Assembly (NCBI RefSeq): GCF_003345355.1
Contig: NZ_QQNB01000001.1
Coordinates: 744,001 to 808,000, forward strand
DNA from: Sphingomonas aracearum
GTDB lineage: Bacteria; Pseudomonadota; Alphaproteobacteria; Sphingomonadales; Sphingomonadaceae
Direction of reading: 5' to 3'
DNA: 64,000 bases
Program-made: the position numbers and the translations under genes
Shown: piece by piece, positions 42,345-52,200 of the stretch
How the letters are laid out: the number at the start of each line of letters is the position of its first letter
How positions within the stretch are numbered: position 1 is the stretch's first letter
The notes under the pieces: model-generated
What the model was told of the DNA's origin: nothing
The model's input: the letters and a program-made list of their open reading frames with translations, nothing else
The model's database searches: none

Positions 42345-42935
42345 TCAGCGGCGCGGGTCGCGCGCGCGGCGCAGGACGATATACAGGGCGCCGCTGCCGC
42401 CATGGCGCGGATGCGCGCCGCGAACGGCGGCAATGGCCGAGGAATGGCGCGATCCGGCCAGCCAGTCGTTCACTGCCGCGCGGATCGCCCCGCGCGCATG
42501 CGGTCGCTCGCTTTCCGGGCGCGGCGGCTTGCCGGTGACCAGCAGGATCACGCGATCGCCCGCCGCGATCGCCCGCTCCAGCGCATCGTCGAGCAGGCCA
42601 TAGGCAGAATGCAGATTGTGGCCGTGCAGGTCGACCGTGCGATCCGGAACAACGAGCCCGCGCGTCACCTGCCGGTCCCAGCTGCCGTCCAGCGTCGCGC
42701 TGTCCAGCGGGCGCGCGGCGGGCGGCGGTGGAGGCGGCGCAGGAGCCGCCGCCGGCACGCGCCCTGCTTTCGCCTTGGCCGCCCTTGCCGGCGGCGGGGC
42801 AGCCACCGGCCTGGCCTGCGCCGTTGTCGCGGCGGCGGCTCTCACCGGCAAGGCCGTGCGGTGCAGCGGACGCACGCTGACGAGCACACGCGCCCACAGC
42901 GCGCGCTCGTCAGGGCTGAGCGGACGATCCGCCAT
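42345..42935 (-). CDS. Smr-domain protein
   Basis: A 196-aa protein: disordered Ala/Pro-rich middle (about residues 30-80) and a C-terminal Smr domain with VDLHGHNLHSAY, VILLVTGKPP and GGSGALYIVLRR. Smr domains nick or bind branched DNA, and the MutS2-like activity may serve recombination or RNA turnover. Its start overlaps the mltA stop by 26 bp. Confidence 0.88.
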   Translation of the reverse strand: MADRPLSPDERALWARVLVSVRPLHRTALPVRAAAATTAQARPVAAPPPARAAKAKAGRVPAAAPAPPPPPPAARPLDSATLDGSWDRQVTRGLVVPDRTVDLHGHNLHSAYGLLDDALERAIAAGDRVILLVTGKPPRPESERPHARGAIRAAVNDWLAGSRHSSAIAAVRGAHPRHGGSGALYIVLRRARDPRR

Positions 42936-44277
42936 TGCCGCCCGAAATGCCGAGCGCGGCGCCGAGATCCGGCCGCGGCGCCGGGCGGCTGCCCGCCAGC
43001 CGGGCCGCAGTGCCACGCGGAAGGAAGAGAAAGGCGGTGCCGCGCGCCGACATGCCGCCGGCGATCGCCCGCGCGTCGGCACCCGCGCCCCAGAACGTGT
43101 CCACCCGGTTGGGCCCGCGGATCGCGCCGCCGGTATCCTGCGCCACCCACAGGCCGTTCGCGTCGGCCCGGTCCATGGACAGGAACACGGGCGCGCCCAG
43201 CGGGATGAACTTCGGATCGGCGGCCACCGTCACCTGGCCCAGCACCGGCAGGCCGAGCGCGCCCAATGGCGCTCCCGCCAGCTCGCGGAAGAACACATAG
43301 CTCTTGTTCTCGCGCATCACCTGCCGCCCCTCCTCGGGATGCGCGTGGAGCCAGGCGACGAGGCCCTGCATGGAGGCCTGGCTGCGGTCCACCAGCCCGC
43401 GATCCAGCATCAGCTTGCCGATGCCGGTATAGCCGCGGCCGTTCTGCGTGTCGTAGCCGATGCGCATGGTGCCGCCGTCGGGCAGCTGCAGCTCGCCCGA
43501 GCCCTGCACCTGCAGGAAGAACAGCTCCACCGGGTCCGCGGCCCAGGCGATGATCGGCGCGCGGTTGTGCAGCGCGCCTTCCTCGATCTGCGTGCGGTCG
43601 AAATAGGGTACCAGCTTGCTGCCCTCGACCCGCCCGCGCACCGCCTTGCCGGCGAGCTCCGGGTTGAACGCGCCGAGATCCACGTCGATCAGGTCGCGCG
43701 GGCGGCCATAGACCGGCGTTTCATAGCCCTCCCGCCGATCGCGAGAACCGGCGATGGTGGGAATGTAATAGCCGGTGGCGAACGCCTTGCCGTCGCCCAC
43801 CTGCACCGCCTCCAGATAGGTGGCGAAGAAGGCGCGTGCGCCGCCCGCCGGCACCGTGCGCGCGGCGGTGCACGCCGGCTGCCAGTCCGCCCCCTGTGTG
43901 AGCCCGGACAGGTCCGCCCGCCGCACGAGGGAGGCGCACGAATTGCGAAAGCCGGCCAGCGCCGCGGCGGCCTGCGCCTCCGTCAGCGGCAGGCTTTCGA
44001 TCGCCGGTCCAGGCACCACGCCCGCGCCCGCCGCACTGGCCGGGCTCGGCGGCGCAACCACCGGCACCGGCGCCATCGGCACGGAGGGGATCGGCTGGCG
44101 GACAGGCGGCGTGGGGATCGATGCGGACGGACGGCCCGCAGGAGGGCGCCCCACGACCGGCGTGCGGCCGGCCGGACGCGCCGGCGGCTCCACCGTGCTC
44201 ACGCAGGCGCCGAGCGCCAGCGCGGCGAGCGATGCGACAATGCTGCGGCTGCGCGCCGCCCCTTCCCCCCGGAACAA
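42910..44277 (-). CDS. mltA: Membrane-bound lytic murein transglycosylase A
   Basis: A 455-aa lipoprotein (lipobox LALGACVS at residue 25 or so) with a Pro-rich linker, the MltA domain (FFATYLEAVQVGDG, FATGYYIPTIAGSRDR, VELFFLQVQGSGELQLPDG) and the C-terminal 3D domain (NGLWVAQDTGGAIRGPNRVD, FWGAGADA) carrying the catalytic Asp. It cleaves glycan strands in the periplasm. The usual sphingomonad order secB, Tim44-like, mltA, smr is kept. Confidence 0.94.
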   Translation of the reverse strand: MFRGEGAARSRSIVASLAALALGACVSTVEPPARPAGRTPVVGRPPAGRPSASIPTPPVRQPIPSVPMAPVPVVAPPSPASAAGAGVVPGPAIESLPLTEAQAAAALAGFRNSCASLVRRADLSGLTQGADWQPACTAARTVPAGGARAFFATYLEAVQVGDGKAFATGYYIPTIAGSRDRREGYETPVYGRPRDLIDVDLGAFNPELAGKAVRGRVEGSKLVPYFDRTQIEEGALHNRAPIIAWAADPVELFFLQVQGSGELQLPDGGTMRIGYDTQNGRGYTGIGKLMLDRGLVDRSQASMQGLVAWLHAHPEEGRQVMRENKSYVFFRELAGAPLGALGLPVLGQVTVAADPKFIPLGAPVFLSMDRADANGLWVAQDTGGAIRGPNRVDTFWGAGADARAIAGGMSARGTAFLFLPRGTAARLAGSRPAPRPDLGAALGISGGNGGSSAQP

Positions 44278-44280
44278 CGA

Positions 44281-44925
44281 TCAGGCCTCGTCGGTGTCGG
44301 CAAGCTTCCAGTTCGGATCGCTGCTCTTCAGCGTGCGGGCGAAGGTCCACACGTCATGCGTTTCCACCGCATCGGTCATCGATCCGGCGATCACGTTGCC
44401 GTCCGCGTCGCGCGTCACCGCGGCGATGTCCGCATCGAAGCGCACGGTGATCCGCGCCTCGCGCCCGTTGAGCGTCGCATCGCTCACCACCGCGCGCTCG
44501 ATCGAGACCAGGCGGTTGTCCAGCACATGGCCCGCCGCCTTGCGCTCGGCGATGGCCGCCACGAAGGCGTCGCGCACGTCCGGCGCGGCCAGCCAGTCGA
44601 GCTGCCGTTCGTCGCCCTGCCAGAACGCCTCCAGCACCATGCGATAGGCGCCCTGCGCGCCTTCCAGGAAGCGCGTCAGGTCGAAACCGGGCTCCGCCGC
44701 CACGATCGCGCGCAGGCCGGCCTCGGCGCCACGCTCGATGTTGCGGTTGGCGGCCTCGCGCGCTTCCGGCACCGTTTCGATCGGGCGCGGCAGCGTGGTG
44801 ATCGGCGCACGATCCTCCGCGGCCTTGGGCAGCGGCTGCTCATGGCCGGTGCGCTTGCCCAGCACCGTGTACAGGCGAAGGGCGAGGAACATGGCCACCA
44901 TGGCGAGAACAACGACGTAGAACAT
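44281..44925 (-). CDS. Tim44-like domain protein
   Basis: A 214-aa protein with an N-terminal transmembrane helix (MFYVVVLAMVAMFLALRLYTV) and a Tim44-like domain (FDLTRFLEGAQGAYRMVLEAFWQGD then ITVRFDADIAAVTRD and DVWTFARTLKSSDPNWKLADT). Bacterial homologues (TimA) sit in the inner membrane near protein-export machinery. It is divergent from secB with 143 bp between, in which a shared promoter should lie. Confidence 0.9.
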   Translation of the reverse strand: MFYVVVLAMVAMFLALRLYTVLGKRTGHEQPLPKAAEDRAPITTLPRPIETVPEAREAANRNIERGAEAGLRAIVAAEPGFDLTRFLEGAQGAYRMVLEAFWQGDERQLDWLAAPDVRDAFVAAIAERKAAGHVLDNRLVSIERAVVSDATLNGREARITVRFDADIAAVTRDADGNVIAGSMTDAVETHDVWTFARTLKSSDPNWKLADTDEA

Positions 44926-45068
44926 GATAAACGGGCACCTCGAGCTTCCCGGTACATAGGCGCAACGCGCGACATGTTCAAATCGCCGCATGCGCAAGGC
45001 AGCAGGAACGTTGAACAAGCGCGGCGCGGCTGCTAGTCGCCGCGCTTTCACGAACAGGACGAGCACGC

Positions 45069-45575
45069 ATGGCAGACGAGACGGACGGCATCAACTTCGC
45101 GGAGCCGCTGGCCAACGGCGCCGACACCGCGCCGGCGATCGGCCTCATCTCGCAATATGTGAAGGACCTGTCGTTCGAGAACCCGAACGCGCCGGCCATC
45201 TACCAGTCGGCCGCACAGCCCGCGATCGACGTGCAGTTCAACATCGGCACCAGCCAGGTCGGCGACGACGTGCACGAAGTGGTGCTGAAGATCGAGGCGC
45301 GCGCCGAGGCCGAGGGCACCGTGGCGTTCATCGTCGACCTGTCCTTTGCCGGCCTGTTCGGCATCCGCAACGTGCCGGAAGAGCATCTGCGCCCGTTCCT
45401 GCTCGGCGAAGCGCCGCGTCTCCTGTTCCCCTTCGCCCGCCGCGTGCTGGCCGATGCGGTGCGCGACGGCGGCTTCCCGCAGCTGATGCTCGATCCGATC
45501 GACTTCTCCTCGCTCTACCTCCAGCAGGCCGAGGCGGACGGGATCAGCATCGCCGGACAGAGTGGTCAGGCCTGA
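45069..45575 (+). CDS. secB: Protein-export chaperone SecB
   Basis: A 168-aa protein with ISQYVKDLSFENPNAPAIYQ, IDVQFNIGTSQVGDDVHEVVL, GLFGIRNVPEEHLRPFLL and ARRVLADAVRDGGFPQLMLDPIDF, the standard SecB pattern. The tetramer keeps preproteins unfolded and hands them to SecA. Acidic N- and C-termini are normal. Confidence 0.97.
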   Translation: MADETDGINFAEPLANGADTAPAIGLISQYVKDLSFENPNAPAIYQSAAQPAIDVQFNIGTSQVGDDVHEVVLKIEARAEAEGTVAFIVDLSFAGLFGIRNVPEEHLRPFLLGEAPRLLFPFARRVLADAVRDGGFPQLMLDPIDFSSLYLQQAEADGISIAGQSGQA

Positions 45576-45609
45576 TCGGGGCTGACCGGGCGGGTTCGGG
45601 CGCGCGACG

Positions 45610-47199
45610 ATGAATCTTGGCCGCGCGCTCGGCTCGGTGGGCGGGCTCACGCTTGCCAGCCGCGTGCTGGCGCTGGTGCGCGACACGCTGCAGGCGAGCT
45701 ATGTCGGGGCGGGTTTCGCCTCCGACGCCTTCTTTGTCGCGTTCCGGCTGCCCAACATGTTTCGCGCCCTCTTCGCGGAGGGCGCCTTTTCCGCGGCCTT
45801 TATCCCCCTGTTCAACCGCAAGGTGGCGGAAGGCGGCGGCACGCCCGCGGGTGTGGACTTCGCCGAGCGCGCGCTGGCCGTGCTCTTTCCCGTGCTGGCG
45901 CTGTTCACCGTCGCCATGCTGATCGCGGCCGGACCGATCACCTGGGCGCTTTCCGGCGGGTTCGAGCGCCAGCACCCCACGCCCGAACAGTTCGCCTTTG
46001 CGGTGACGCTGTCGCGCTGCACCATTCCCTATCTGATGCTGATCAGCCTGGTTTCCCTGCTGGGCGGCATTCTCAATTCGCTGAACCGCTTCTGGGTGAA
46101 CGCGGCGGCGCCGGTCCTGCTCAACGTGGCGATGATCGGGGGGCTGGTCTTCTTCCACGGCGCGGACGCTTATGCCACCGCCCGCACCCAGGCGATCTCC
46201 GTGACGGTGGGCGGGGCGTTGCAGCTGGTCTGGCTTGCCTTTGCCTGCGCCCGCGCCGGCGTGAAGCTCCGCCTGCGGCTGCCGCGCATGGACGACGACG
46301 TGCGCCAGCTGCTGCGCCTGATCGTGCCGGCGGCGGCGGGCGCGGGCGCGGCGCAGATCAACCTTGCGATCTCCACCGCGCTTGCCGGCGGCCTCCTGTC
46401 GGCCGGCTCGATCTCGGCCATCTATTATGCGGACCGTCTGAACCAGCTGCCGCTCGGCATGATCGGCATCGGCCTGGGCACCATCCTGCTGCCGGTCGTG
46501 TCCCGCCTGCTGAGCGAGGGGCGCGAGGCCGAAGCGATGGAGACGCAGAACCGGGGCCTGGAACTGGCGCTGTTCCTCACCCTGCCCGCCACCGCCGCCT
46601 TCGTCTTCGCAGCCGAGCCGATCGTGCGCGGACTGTTCCAGCATGGCGCCTTCGATGCGGCCGACACGCGCCGCGCGGCGCTCGCCCTGACCGCCTTTTC
46701 GCTCGGCCTGCCCAGCTATGTGCTGGTCAAGGTGCTGACCCCCGGCTTCTACGCCCGGGCCGACACCAGGACGCCGGTGCGGCTGGCGCTCTGGTCGGTG
46801 GGCGTGAACCTGGTCGGCAACCTGCTGCTGATCCCGCTCCTCGGCCGCCACGACATCGGCCAGGTCGGCCCGCCGCTGGCCACCGCGATCGCCTCCACCG
46901 TCAACGTCGCGGCGCTGTATGTCACGCTCGCCCGGCGCGGGCATTTCGTGCTGGACCAGGCGGTGCGCCGCAAGGTGCCGCGCCTGGCACTGGCCGCCCT
47001 GCTGATGGGCGCCGCTTTGCTGCTGGTGACGCCGTGGATCGAGCCGCACCTCACCGGCTCGCTGGTGCGCCGCGGCCTGGCGCTTGGCGCTCTGGTCGGC
47101 GCAGGCGTTGCCGTTTATGGCCTCGCCTGCGTCGTCACCGGCGCCTATCGCCTGTCCGACCTCAAGTCCCTCCTTCGTCGCAGAGCCTCTTCCCGATGA
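45610..47199 (+). CDS. murJ: Lipid II flippase MurJ
   Basis: A 529-aa MOP-family membrane protein with about 14 transmembrane segments. It opens NLGRALGSVGGLTLASRVLALVRDT and has FRLPNMFRALFAEGAFSAAFIPLF, the MviN signature, as well as NQLPLGMIGIGLGTILLPVVS. It moves lipid II across the inner membrane. It overlaps trpS by 4 bp. Confidence 0.97.
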   Translation: MNLGRALGSVGGLTLASRVLALVRDTLQASYVGAGFASDAFFVAFRLPNMFRALFAEGAFSAAFIPLFNRKVAEGGGTPAGVDFAERALAVLFPVLALFTVAMLIAAGPITWALSGGFERQHPTPEQFAFAVTLSRCTIPYLMLISLVSLLGGILNSLNRFWVNAAAPVLLNVAMIGGLVFFHGADAYATARTQAISVTVGGALQLVWLAFACARAGVKLRLRLPRMDDDVRQLLRLIVPAAAGAGAAQINLAISTALAGGLLSAGSISAIYYADRLNQLPLGMIGIGLGTILLPVVSRLLSEGREAEAMETQNRGLELALFLTLPATAAFVFAAEPIVRGLFQHGAFDAADTRRAALALTAFSLGLPSYVLVKVLTPGFYARADTRTPVRLALWSVGVNLVGNLLLIPLLGRHDIGQVGPPLATAIASTVNVAALYVTLARRGHFVLDQAVRRKVPRLALAALLMGAALLLVTPWIEPHLTGSLVRRGLALGALVGAGVAVYGLACVVTGAYRLSDLKSLLRRRASSR

Positions 47200-48236
47200 C
47201 CACCATGCGCGTCGTTTCCGGCATCAAGCCCACCGGCAACCTGCACCTCGGCAACTATCTCGGCGCGATCCGGCAATGGGTCGTGATGCAGGACGATGTG
47301 GCCGCGAAAGGCGGCGAAAGCCTGTTCTTCATCGCCGACCTCCATGGCCTGACCGAGTGGATCGCGCCGGAGGAGCTCGCCGGCCACACGATCGAGATGG
47401 CCGCCGCGCTGATCGCCGCCGGGATCGACCCCGCCCGGTCGATCCTGTTCAACCAGGCCCGCGTGCCGCAGCATTCGGAGCTGTCCTGGCTGCTCAACAA
47501 CGTCGCGCGGGTCGGCTGGCTCAACCGCATGACGCAGTTCAAGGACAAGGCCGGCAAGAACCGCGAAGGCGCCTCCGTCGGCCTCTACGACTATCCGGTG
47601 CTCATGGCGGCCGACGTGCTGCTCTACAACGCCACCCACGTGCCCGTCGGCGAGGACCAGAAGCAGCATCTGGAGCTGACCCGCGACATCGCCACCAAGT
47701 TCAACCAGGATTACCGCCGCGAGCTGTTCGTGCTGCCCGAACCGATGGTCAGCACGGAGGCGCCGCGCGTCATGAGCCTGCGCGATCCGGGCGCCAAGAT
47801 GTCGAAGTCCAACCCCTCCGAACAGGCGCGGGTCAACCTGATCGACGACGACGACACGATCGCCGCCAAGTTCCGCAAGGCCAAGAGCGATGCAGACGTG
47901 CTGCCGGACAGCGTTGCCGGCCTCGCCGACCGGCCGGAGGCGAGGAACCTCGTCACCATCTATGCCGCGCTCTCGGGCTCCACGCCGGATGCGGTGCTCG
48001 CCGAGTTCGCCGGGCAGGGCTTCGGCGCGTTCAAGCCGGCGCTGGCCGACCTTGCCGTCGCCACGCTCGGCCCGATCCGCGACCGCATGCTGCGCCTGCT
48101 GGACGACCGCGCGGAGGTCGGCCGGCTGCTGGAGGCCGGCGCCGAACGCGCCCGCGCGCTCGCCGCGCCGCTGCTGCTGGACGTGCAGCGGACCATGGGG
48201 TTGCAGGTTTCCACGTTGGGCGCCCGAGATTCTTGA
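47196..48236 (+). CDS. trpS: Tryptophan-tRNA ligase
   Basis: A 346-aa class I synthetase. HIGH-type motif PTGNLHLGNYLGA, Trp/ATP-site region (FIADLHGLTE, LMAADVLLYNATHVPVGEDQ) and KMSKSNPSE as the KMSKS loop. It charges tRNA-Trp. The ATG at 47196 lies in the murJ stop, so the genes are coupled. Confidence 0.97.
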   Translation: MTTMRVVSGIKPTGNLHLGNYLGAIRQWVVMQDDVAAKGGESLFFIADLHGLTEWIAPEELAGHTIEMAAALIAAGIDPARSILFNQARVPQHSELSWLLNNVARVGWLNRMTQFKDKAGKNREGASVGLYDYPVLMAADVLLYNATHVPVGEDQKQHLELTRDIATKFNQDYRRELFVLPEPMVSTEAPRVMSLRDPGAKMSKSNPSEQARVNLIDDDDTIAAKFRKAKSDADVLPDSVAGLADRPEARNLVTIYAALSGSTPDAVLAEFAGQGFGAFKPALADLAVATLGPIRDRMLRLLDDRAEVGRLLEAGAERARALAAPLLLDVQRTMGLQVSTLGARDS

Positions 48237-48333
48237 TCTCGGCCTCGCCCCATTGCACCATGAGCGAAACAAGCGAGGGGTCGATGGAGGGGCGGTGCGC
48301 GGCACCGACTCGCTGATCCCGAGGGCTTAGCCC

Positions 48334-49746
48334 TCAGCCCTCCAGCTGGCGCAGCAGCACCCGCACCGCCGAGTCCACGTCGCGGTCCTTGTCGCGCAGC
48401 TCCTCGATGCGGCGCACGGCGTGGATCACAGTGGAATGGTCGCGCCCGCCGAACTTGCGGCCGATCTCCGGCAGCGAGCGCGTTGTCAGGCGCTTGGCGA
48501 GATACATGGCGATCTGGCGCGGGCGTGCCACCACCACGGCGCGGCGCGCGGAGACGAGGTCAAGCGGCTTCAGCTCGAAATGCTGCGACACCGCCTTCTG
48601 GATCTCGTCGATGGTCACCCGCCGCTCGGCCCCGCGCAGCAGCTCGCCAAGCGTCGCCACCGCGAAATCCAGCGTGATCGCCTCCCCGGTCAGCTGCGAA
48701 TAGGCGATCACGCGGTTCAGCGCGCCTTCCAGCTCGCGCACGCTGGCGCTGATGCGGCTCGCCAGCAGCTCCATCACCTCTTCCGGCACGCGCAACTCGG
48801 GCAGGTCGGCGCGCTTGGCGTTCAGGATCGCGCGGCGCATCGCGGCGTCGGGCGCCTTGATGTCGGCCACGAGACCGACGGACAGGCGCGAGGTGATCCG
48901 CGCTTCCACCCCGTCCAGCCCCTGCGGGCAGCGATCGGCGCTGATGACCAGCCGCTTGCCCGCCGCCATCACCTCGGCGATCGTGTGGAAGAACTCCTCC
49001 TGCGTCGAGTCCTTGCCGGCGATGAACTGCAGGTCGTCGATCATCAGGACGTCGGCGGAGCGCAGCCGCGCCTTGAAGGCAAAGGTGTCGCGGTTGCGCA
49101 GCGCCTGCACGAACTCGAACATGAAGCGCTCGGCCGACATCAGGATCACCCGCGCCGCCGGCACCGCCTCCAGATAGGCGTGCGCGATGGCGTGCATCAG
49201 GTGCGTCTTGCCGAGCCCCGTGCCCGAATGGAGGAACAGCGGGCTGAAACGCGGCACGCCGGGCTCGGCCAGCGCCCTGGCGGCGTTGAACGCCACCATG
49301 TTGGAGGCGTCCACCACGAACCGCTCGAAGGTGAAGCGCGGATCCAGCGGCGGGCGCTCGTCCGGGGCGATGCTCGCCACCACCGCAGGCGCGGCGGCAG
49401 GCGCCGGCGACGGTGCTGCGGCGAGGCCCGGCACGACCGCGACGTCCGCGGGCTCCGGCGCGTTGGCGGCGGTCAGCACCTGCGGCGTCGCACGCGCGAT
49501 CCGCGTTTCCACTTCCACGCTGCGCACCTGGGGCAGCTGCTGGCGGAATTCGGCCAGCAGGCGCTCGGCATAATGATTGCGCACCCAGTTGGTCATGAAT
49601 GCGGACGGCAGGCCCAGGCGGACGTGCTCCGGGTCGCCGGTCTCGATCAGCTCCATCGGCTTCAGCCACTGTTCGAACAGCCGGGCACCGGCCGACTCGC
49701 GCAGGTGCTGGCGTACGATCGCCCAGGCACGTGCGGTGTCGCTCAT
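48334..49746 (-). CDS. dnaA: Chromosomal replication initiator DnaA
   Basis: A 470-aa AAA+ protein. Domain I runs from AWAIVRQHLRESAGARLFEQW; domain III has Walker A HSGTGLGKTHLMHAI and Walker B VLMIDDLQFIAGK; domain IV has the DnaA-box signature GRDHSTVIHAVRRIEEL. It binds oriC and opens DNA. ATG 49746 fits the family; longer frames do not. It converges with trpS. Confidence 0.98.
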   Translation of the reverse strand: MSDTARAWAIVRQHLRESAGARLFEQWLKPMELIETGDPEHVRLGLPSAFMTNWVRNHYAERLLAEFRQQLPQVRSVEVETRIARATPQVLTAANAPEPADVAVVPGLAAAPSPAPAAAPAVVASIAPDERPPLDPRFTFERFVVDASNMVAFNAARALAEPGVPRFSPLFLHSGTGLGKTHLMHAIAHAYLEAVPAARVILMSAERFMFEFVQALRNRDTFAFKARLRSADVLMIDDLQFIAGKDSTQEEFFHTIAEVMAAGKRLVISADRCPQGLDGVEARITSRLSVGLVADIKAPDAAMRRAILNAKRADLPELRVPEEVMELLASRISASVRELEGALNRVIAYSQLTGEAITLDFAVATLGELLRGAERRVTIDEIQKAVSQHFELKPLDLVSARRAVVVARPRQIAMYLAKRLTTRSLPEIGRKFGGRDHSTVIHAVRRIEELRDKDRDVDSAVRVLLRQLEG

Positions 49747-50162
49747 CCGGTCTCCAGCCCTGGCCAGCACGCGCAACTCCTCTCCATGCGGCGAAGCGGG
49801 TGCTCCGTCGCGCTTGGTTTCAATGCCTACAGTCCCCTGGACGCGGCCCCCGCCTCGTCCCGAACCAGCCAACGCTCTTGTGCAAGAGCCGGCGACAGAA
49901 CGCCGCTGCGAGGTCGATGTATGAAGAACGGCGGGCAGCGATCAAGAGCCCGACACGCCACATTACTGAAATAAAGGATGTTGACTCGACTTCCGCCGCA
50001 GAAACGCGTTGAAAAACTTACAAGGCATTGTTTTCGCTGAGTTTTTGGAGACCCGGCGAAATGCCCTGCAACTCGAATCGTTGTAAATCCTGCGTTTTCT
50101 AGATTCGTTCTCCGCAGCCGATTGGCGCGCCCCGGAAGGTTCCGTTTTGCGCCGTCACGGGC
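49747..50162. other. dnaA upstream region
   Basis: About 415 bp between the dnaA start and the rpsT terminator, with an AT-rich middle (49960-50110). It should hold the dnaA promoter, but no convincing -35/-10 pair was found. I saw no TTATCCACA-type DnaA boxes, so there is no evidence that oriC lies here. No gene is seen. Confidence 0.5.
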
Positions 50163-50164
50163 AC

Positions 50165-50197
50165 GAAAAAAGCCCGCCGGGATCGCTCCCGACGGGC
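50165..50197 (-). terminator. rpsT: Rho-independent terminator of rpsT
   Basis: On the minus strand GCCCGTCGGGA pairs with TCCCGGCGGGC across GCGA, followed by TTTTTT. It lies 23 bp after the rpsT stop. Confidence 0.88.
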
Positions 50198-50220
50198 CTT
50201 TCATCCGGCAGTCGATCGGC

Positions 50221-50484
50221 TCAGCCGAGCGAGGACACCGCCTTGGTCAGGCGCGAGAACTTCCGGCTGGCGGTGTTCTTGTGGAACACGCCCTTGGCGA
50301 CGCCGCGCGCCAGCTCCGGCTGTGCAGCGGCAAGCGCGGTGGTGGCCGCTTCCTTGTCGCCGGCGGCCAGGGCGGCCTCCACCTTCTTGATGAAGGTACG
50401 GATACGGCCAACGCGGTTGCCGTTGACCTCCGCGCGACGGTCGTTGCGGCGGATGCGCTTCTTCGCTTGCGGCGTGTTCGCCAT
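50221..50484 (-). CDS. rpsT: 30S ribosomal protein S20
   Basis: An 87-aa basic helical protein, [20 protein letters not shown] to [14 protein letters not shown], of normal S20 length. It binds 16S rRNA. It is monocistronic with its own terminator and lies upstream of dnaA, as in other sphingomonads. Confidence 0.97.
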   Translation of the reverse strand: MANTPQAKKRIRRNDRRAEVNGNRVGRIRTFIKKVEAALAAGDKEAATTALAAAQPELARGVAKGVFHKNTASRKFSRLTKAVSSLG

Positions 50485-50580
50485 GAAAACCTCTATGCCG
50501 GTGCAAATGGAAAAGGGCCGCGAGTTGCTCCCGGCCCCGGAAAGTGCGGCTCCTTAGCGAGAAGCACCCGCGCGGTCAAC

Positions 50581-51396
50581 TCACGTCTGGCAAGCGGGGC
50601 ACCAGAAGGTGGAGCGGCCGCCCTCCGTGTAGCGCTTCACCGTGCCGCCGCAGCCGCAGGGCAGTCCTTCGCGGCCATAGACCTGGAACTGCTTGGAGAA
50701 ATAACCCAGTTCCCCGTCGGGCGCGGCAAAGTCGCGCAGGGTGGAGCCGCCGGCCGCGATCGCCTGTTCCAGCACCAGCCGGATCGCGGGCACCAGCCGC
50801 TCCAGCCGGGCCAGCGCGATTCGCCCGCCGGCGCGCCTGGGCGAGATGCGCGCCTCGTACAGCGCCTCGCAGACATAGATGTTGCCCAGCCCGGCGACGA
50901 TCCGCTGGTCCAGCAGCAGCTGCTTCACCGATGTTTTCCGCCCGGCAAAGGCCGCATGGAGGTGCGCCGCGGTCAGCTCGGGCCCGAGCGGCTCCGGCCC
51001 CAGCGCGCGGAACGGCGGATAGGCATGGGCCAGCCCGCTCGTGGGCAGGAGATCGACAAAGCCGAATCGCCGCGGATCGTTGAGCGCCAGCCGCCACCCG
51101 CCCGCCGTCTCGATCACCAGATGGTCGTGCGGCAGCAGCTCGACCGGATCGACGCGCCAGCGCCCCGACATGCCCAGGTGAAAGATCATCGTGTCGCCGC
51201 GATCCGTCTCCACCAGCCCGTATTTGGCGCGCCGGGCAAGCGCCGTGACGGTCGCCCCCGTCATCCGCTGGCGCAGATCCGGCGGAAACGGATGACGCAG
51301 ATCGCCGCGGCGCGGCTCCACGAGCAGGAGGCGCTGCCCTTCCAGCACGGGGCGCAGGCCGCGCACGGTTGTCTCGACTTCGGGTAGCTCCGGCAC
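50581..51396 (-). CDS. mutM: Formamidopyrimidine-DNA glycosylase
   Basis: A 271-aa repair enzyme. The processed N-terminus PELPEVETTVRGL supplies the catalytic Pro and Glu; LNDPRRFGFVDLL and the helix-two-turn-helix (VAGLGNIYVCEALYEARI) follow; the C-terminal zinc finger is CGCGGTVKRYTEGGRSTFWC with CxxC pairs complete. It excises 8-oxoguanine and cuts the strand. Divergent from ubiE. Confidence 0.97.
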   Translation of the reverse strand: MPELPEVETTVRGLRPVLEGQRLLLVEPRRGDLRHPFPPDLRQRMTGATVTALARRAKYGLVETDRGDTMIFHLGMSGRWRVDPVELLPHDHLVIETAGGWRLALNDPRRFGFVDLLPTSGLAHAYPPFRALGPEPLGPELTAAHLHAAFAGRKTSVKQLLLDQRIVAGLGNIYVCEALYEARISPRRAGGRIALARLERLVPAIRLVLEQAIAAGGSTLRDFAAPDGELGYFSKQFQVYGREGLPCGCGGTVKRYTEGGRSTFWCPACQT

Positions 51397-51451
51397 GCCT
51401 TCCCGCTAGGTTGCGTTTGCTCCGCCCACAAGGCCCCGCTAGAGCCGGGCC

Positions 51452-52183
51452 ATGAGCGACACCGTTTCCTTCGGCTACCAGGACGTTTCCCCCGAGGAGA
51501 AGACCGCCCGCGTCGGCGGCGTCTTCACCAACGTGGCGGCCAAATACGATCTCATGAACGATGCCATGTCCGGCGGCATGCACCGCTTGTGGAAGGACCG
51601 CTTCGTCGCCAAGCTGAAACCGCGCGAGGGCGAGCAGATCCTCGACATGGCCGGCGGCACCGGCGACATCGCCTTTCGCATCGCCCGCTCCGGCGCGAGC
51701 GTCACGGTGGCGGACATCAACCCGGCGATGCTGGAGGTCGGCATGGACCGCGCCGCCAAGCGCGGGCTGGACGGCCTCGTCTGGACCGAGGCGAACGCCG
51801 AGACGCTCCAGTTCCCCGATCGCTTCTTCGACGGCTACACGATCGCGTTCGGCATCCGCAACGTGACCGACATCCCCGCCGCCCTGCGCGAGGCGCACCG
51901 CGTGCTGAAGCGCGGCGGGCGCTTCTTCTGCCTCGAATTCTCCACCACCGAATGGCCGGGCTTTGGCGACGTGTACGACGCCTATTCGCACAAGCTGGTG
52001 CCGCAGATCGGCAAGCTGCTGGCGAATGATGCCGACAGCTATCGCTACCTCATCGAATCGATCCGCCGCTTCCCGAAAATGCCCGAGTTCAAGGCGATGA
52101 TCGCCGAGGCCGGCTTCGTGCAGGTTAGAGTGGAGCCGATCATGGGTGGCCTTGTCGCCATTCACAGCGGCTGGAAGATTTGA
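51452..52183 (+). CDS. ubiE: Ubiquinone/menaquinone methyltransferase UbiE
   Basis: A 243-aa SAM methyltransferase with FGYQDVSPEEKTARVGGVFT, YDLMNDAMSGGMHRLWKDRF, motif I LDMAGGTGDIAFRIA and the C-terminal SIRRFPKMPEFKAMI. It methylates carbon in the quinone ring. It is followed by an intergenic repeat and ubiB, its usual partner. Confidence 0.97.
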   Translation: MSDTVSFGYQDVSPEEKTARVGGVFTNVAAKYDLMNDAMSGGMHRLWKDRFVAKLKPREGEQILDMAGGTGDIAFRIARSGASVTVADINPAMLEVGMDRAAKRGLDGLVWTEANAETLQFPDRFFDGYTIAFGIRNVTDIPAALREAHRVLKRGGRFFCLEFSTTEWPGFGDVYDAYSHKLVPQIGKLLANDADSYRYLIESIRRFPKMPEFKAMIAEAGFVQVRVEPIMGGLVAIHSGWKI

Positions 52184-52200
52184 GGGTGGCCACAATTCGA

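Noticed and set aside
49747..50162. oriC next to dnaA
   Set aside because: No DnaA boxes of TTATCCACA type or 13-mer repeats were seen in the gap.
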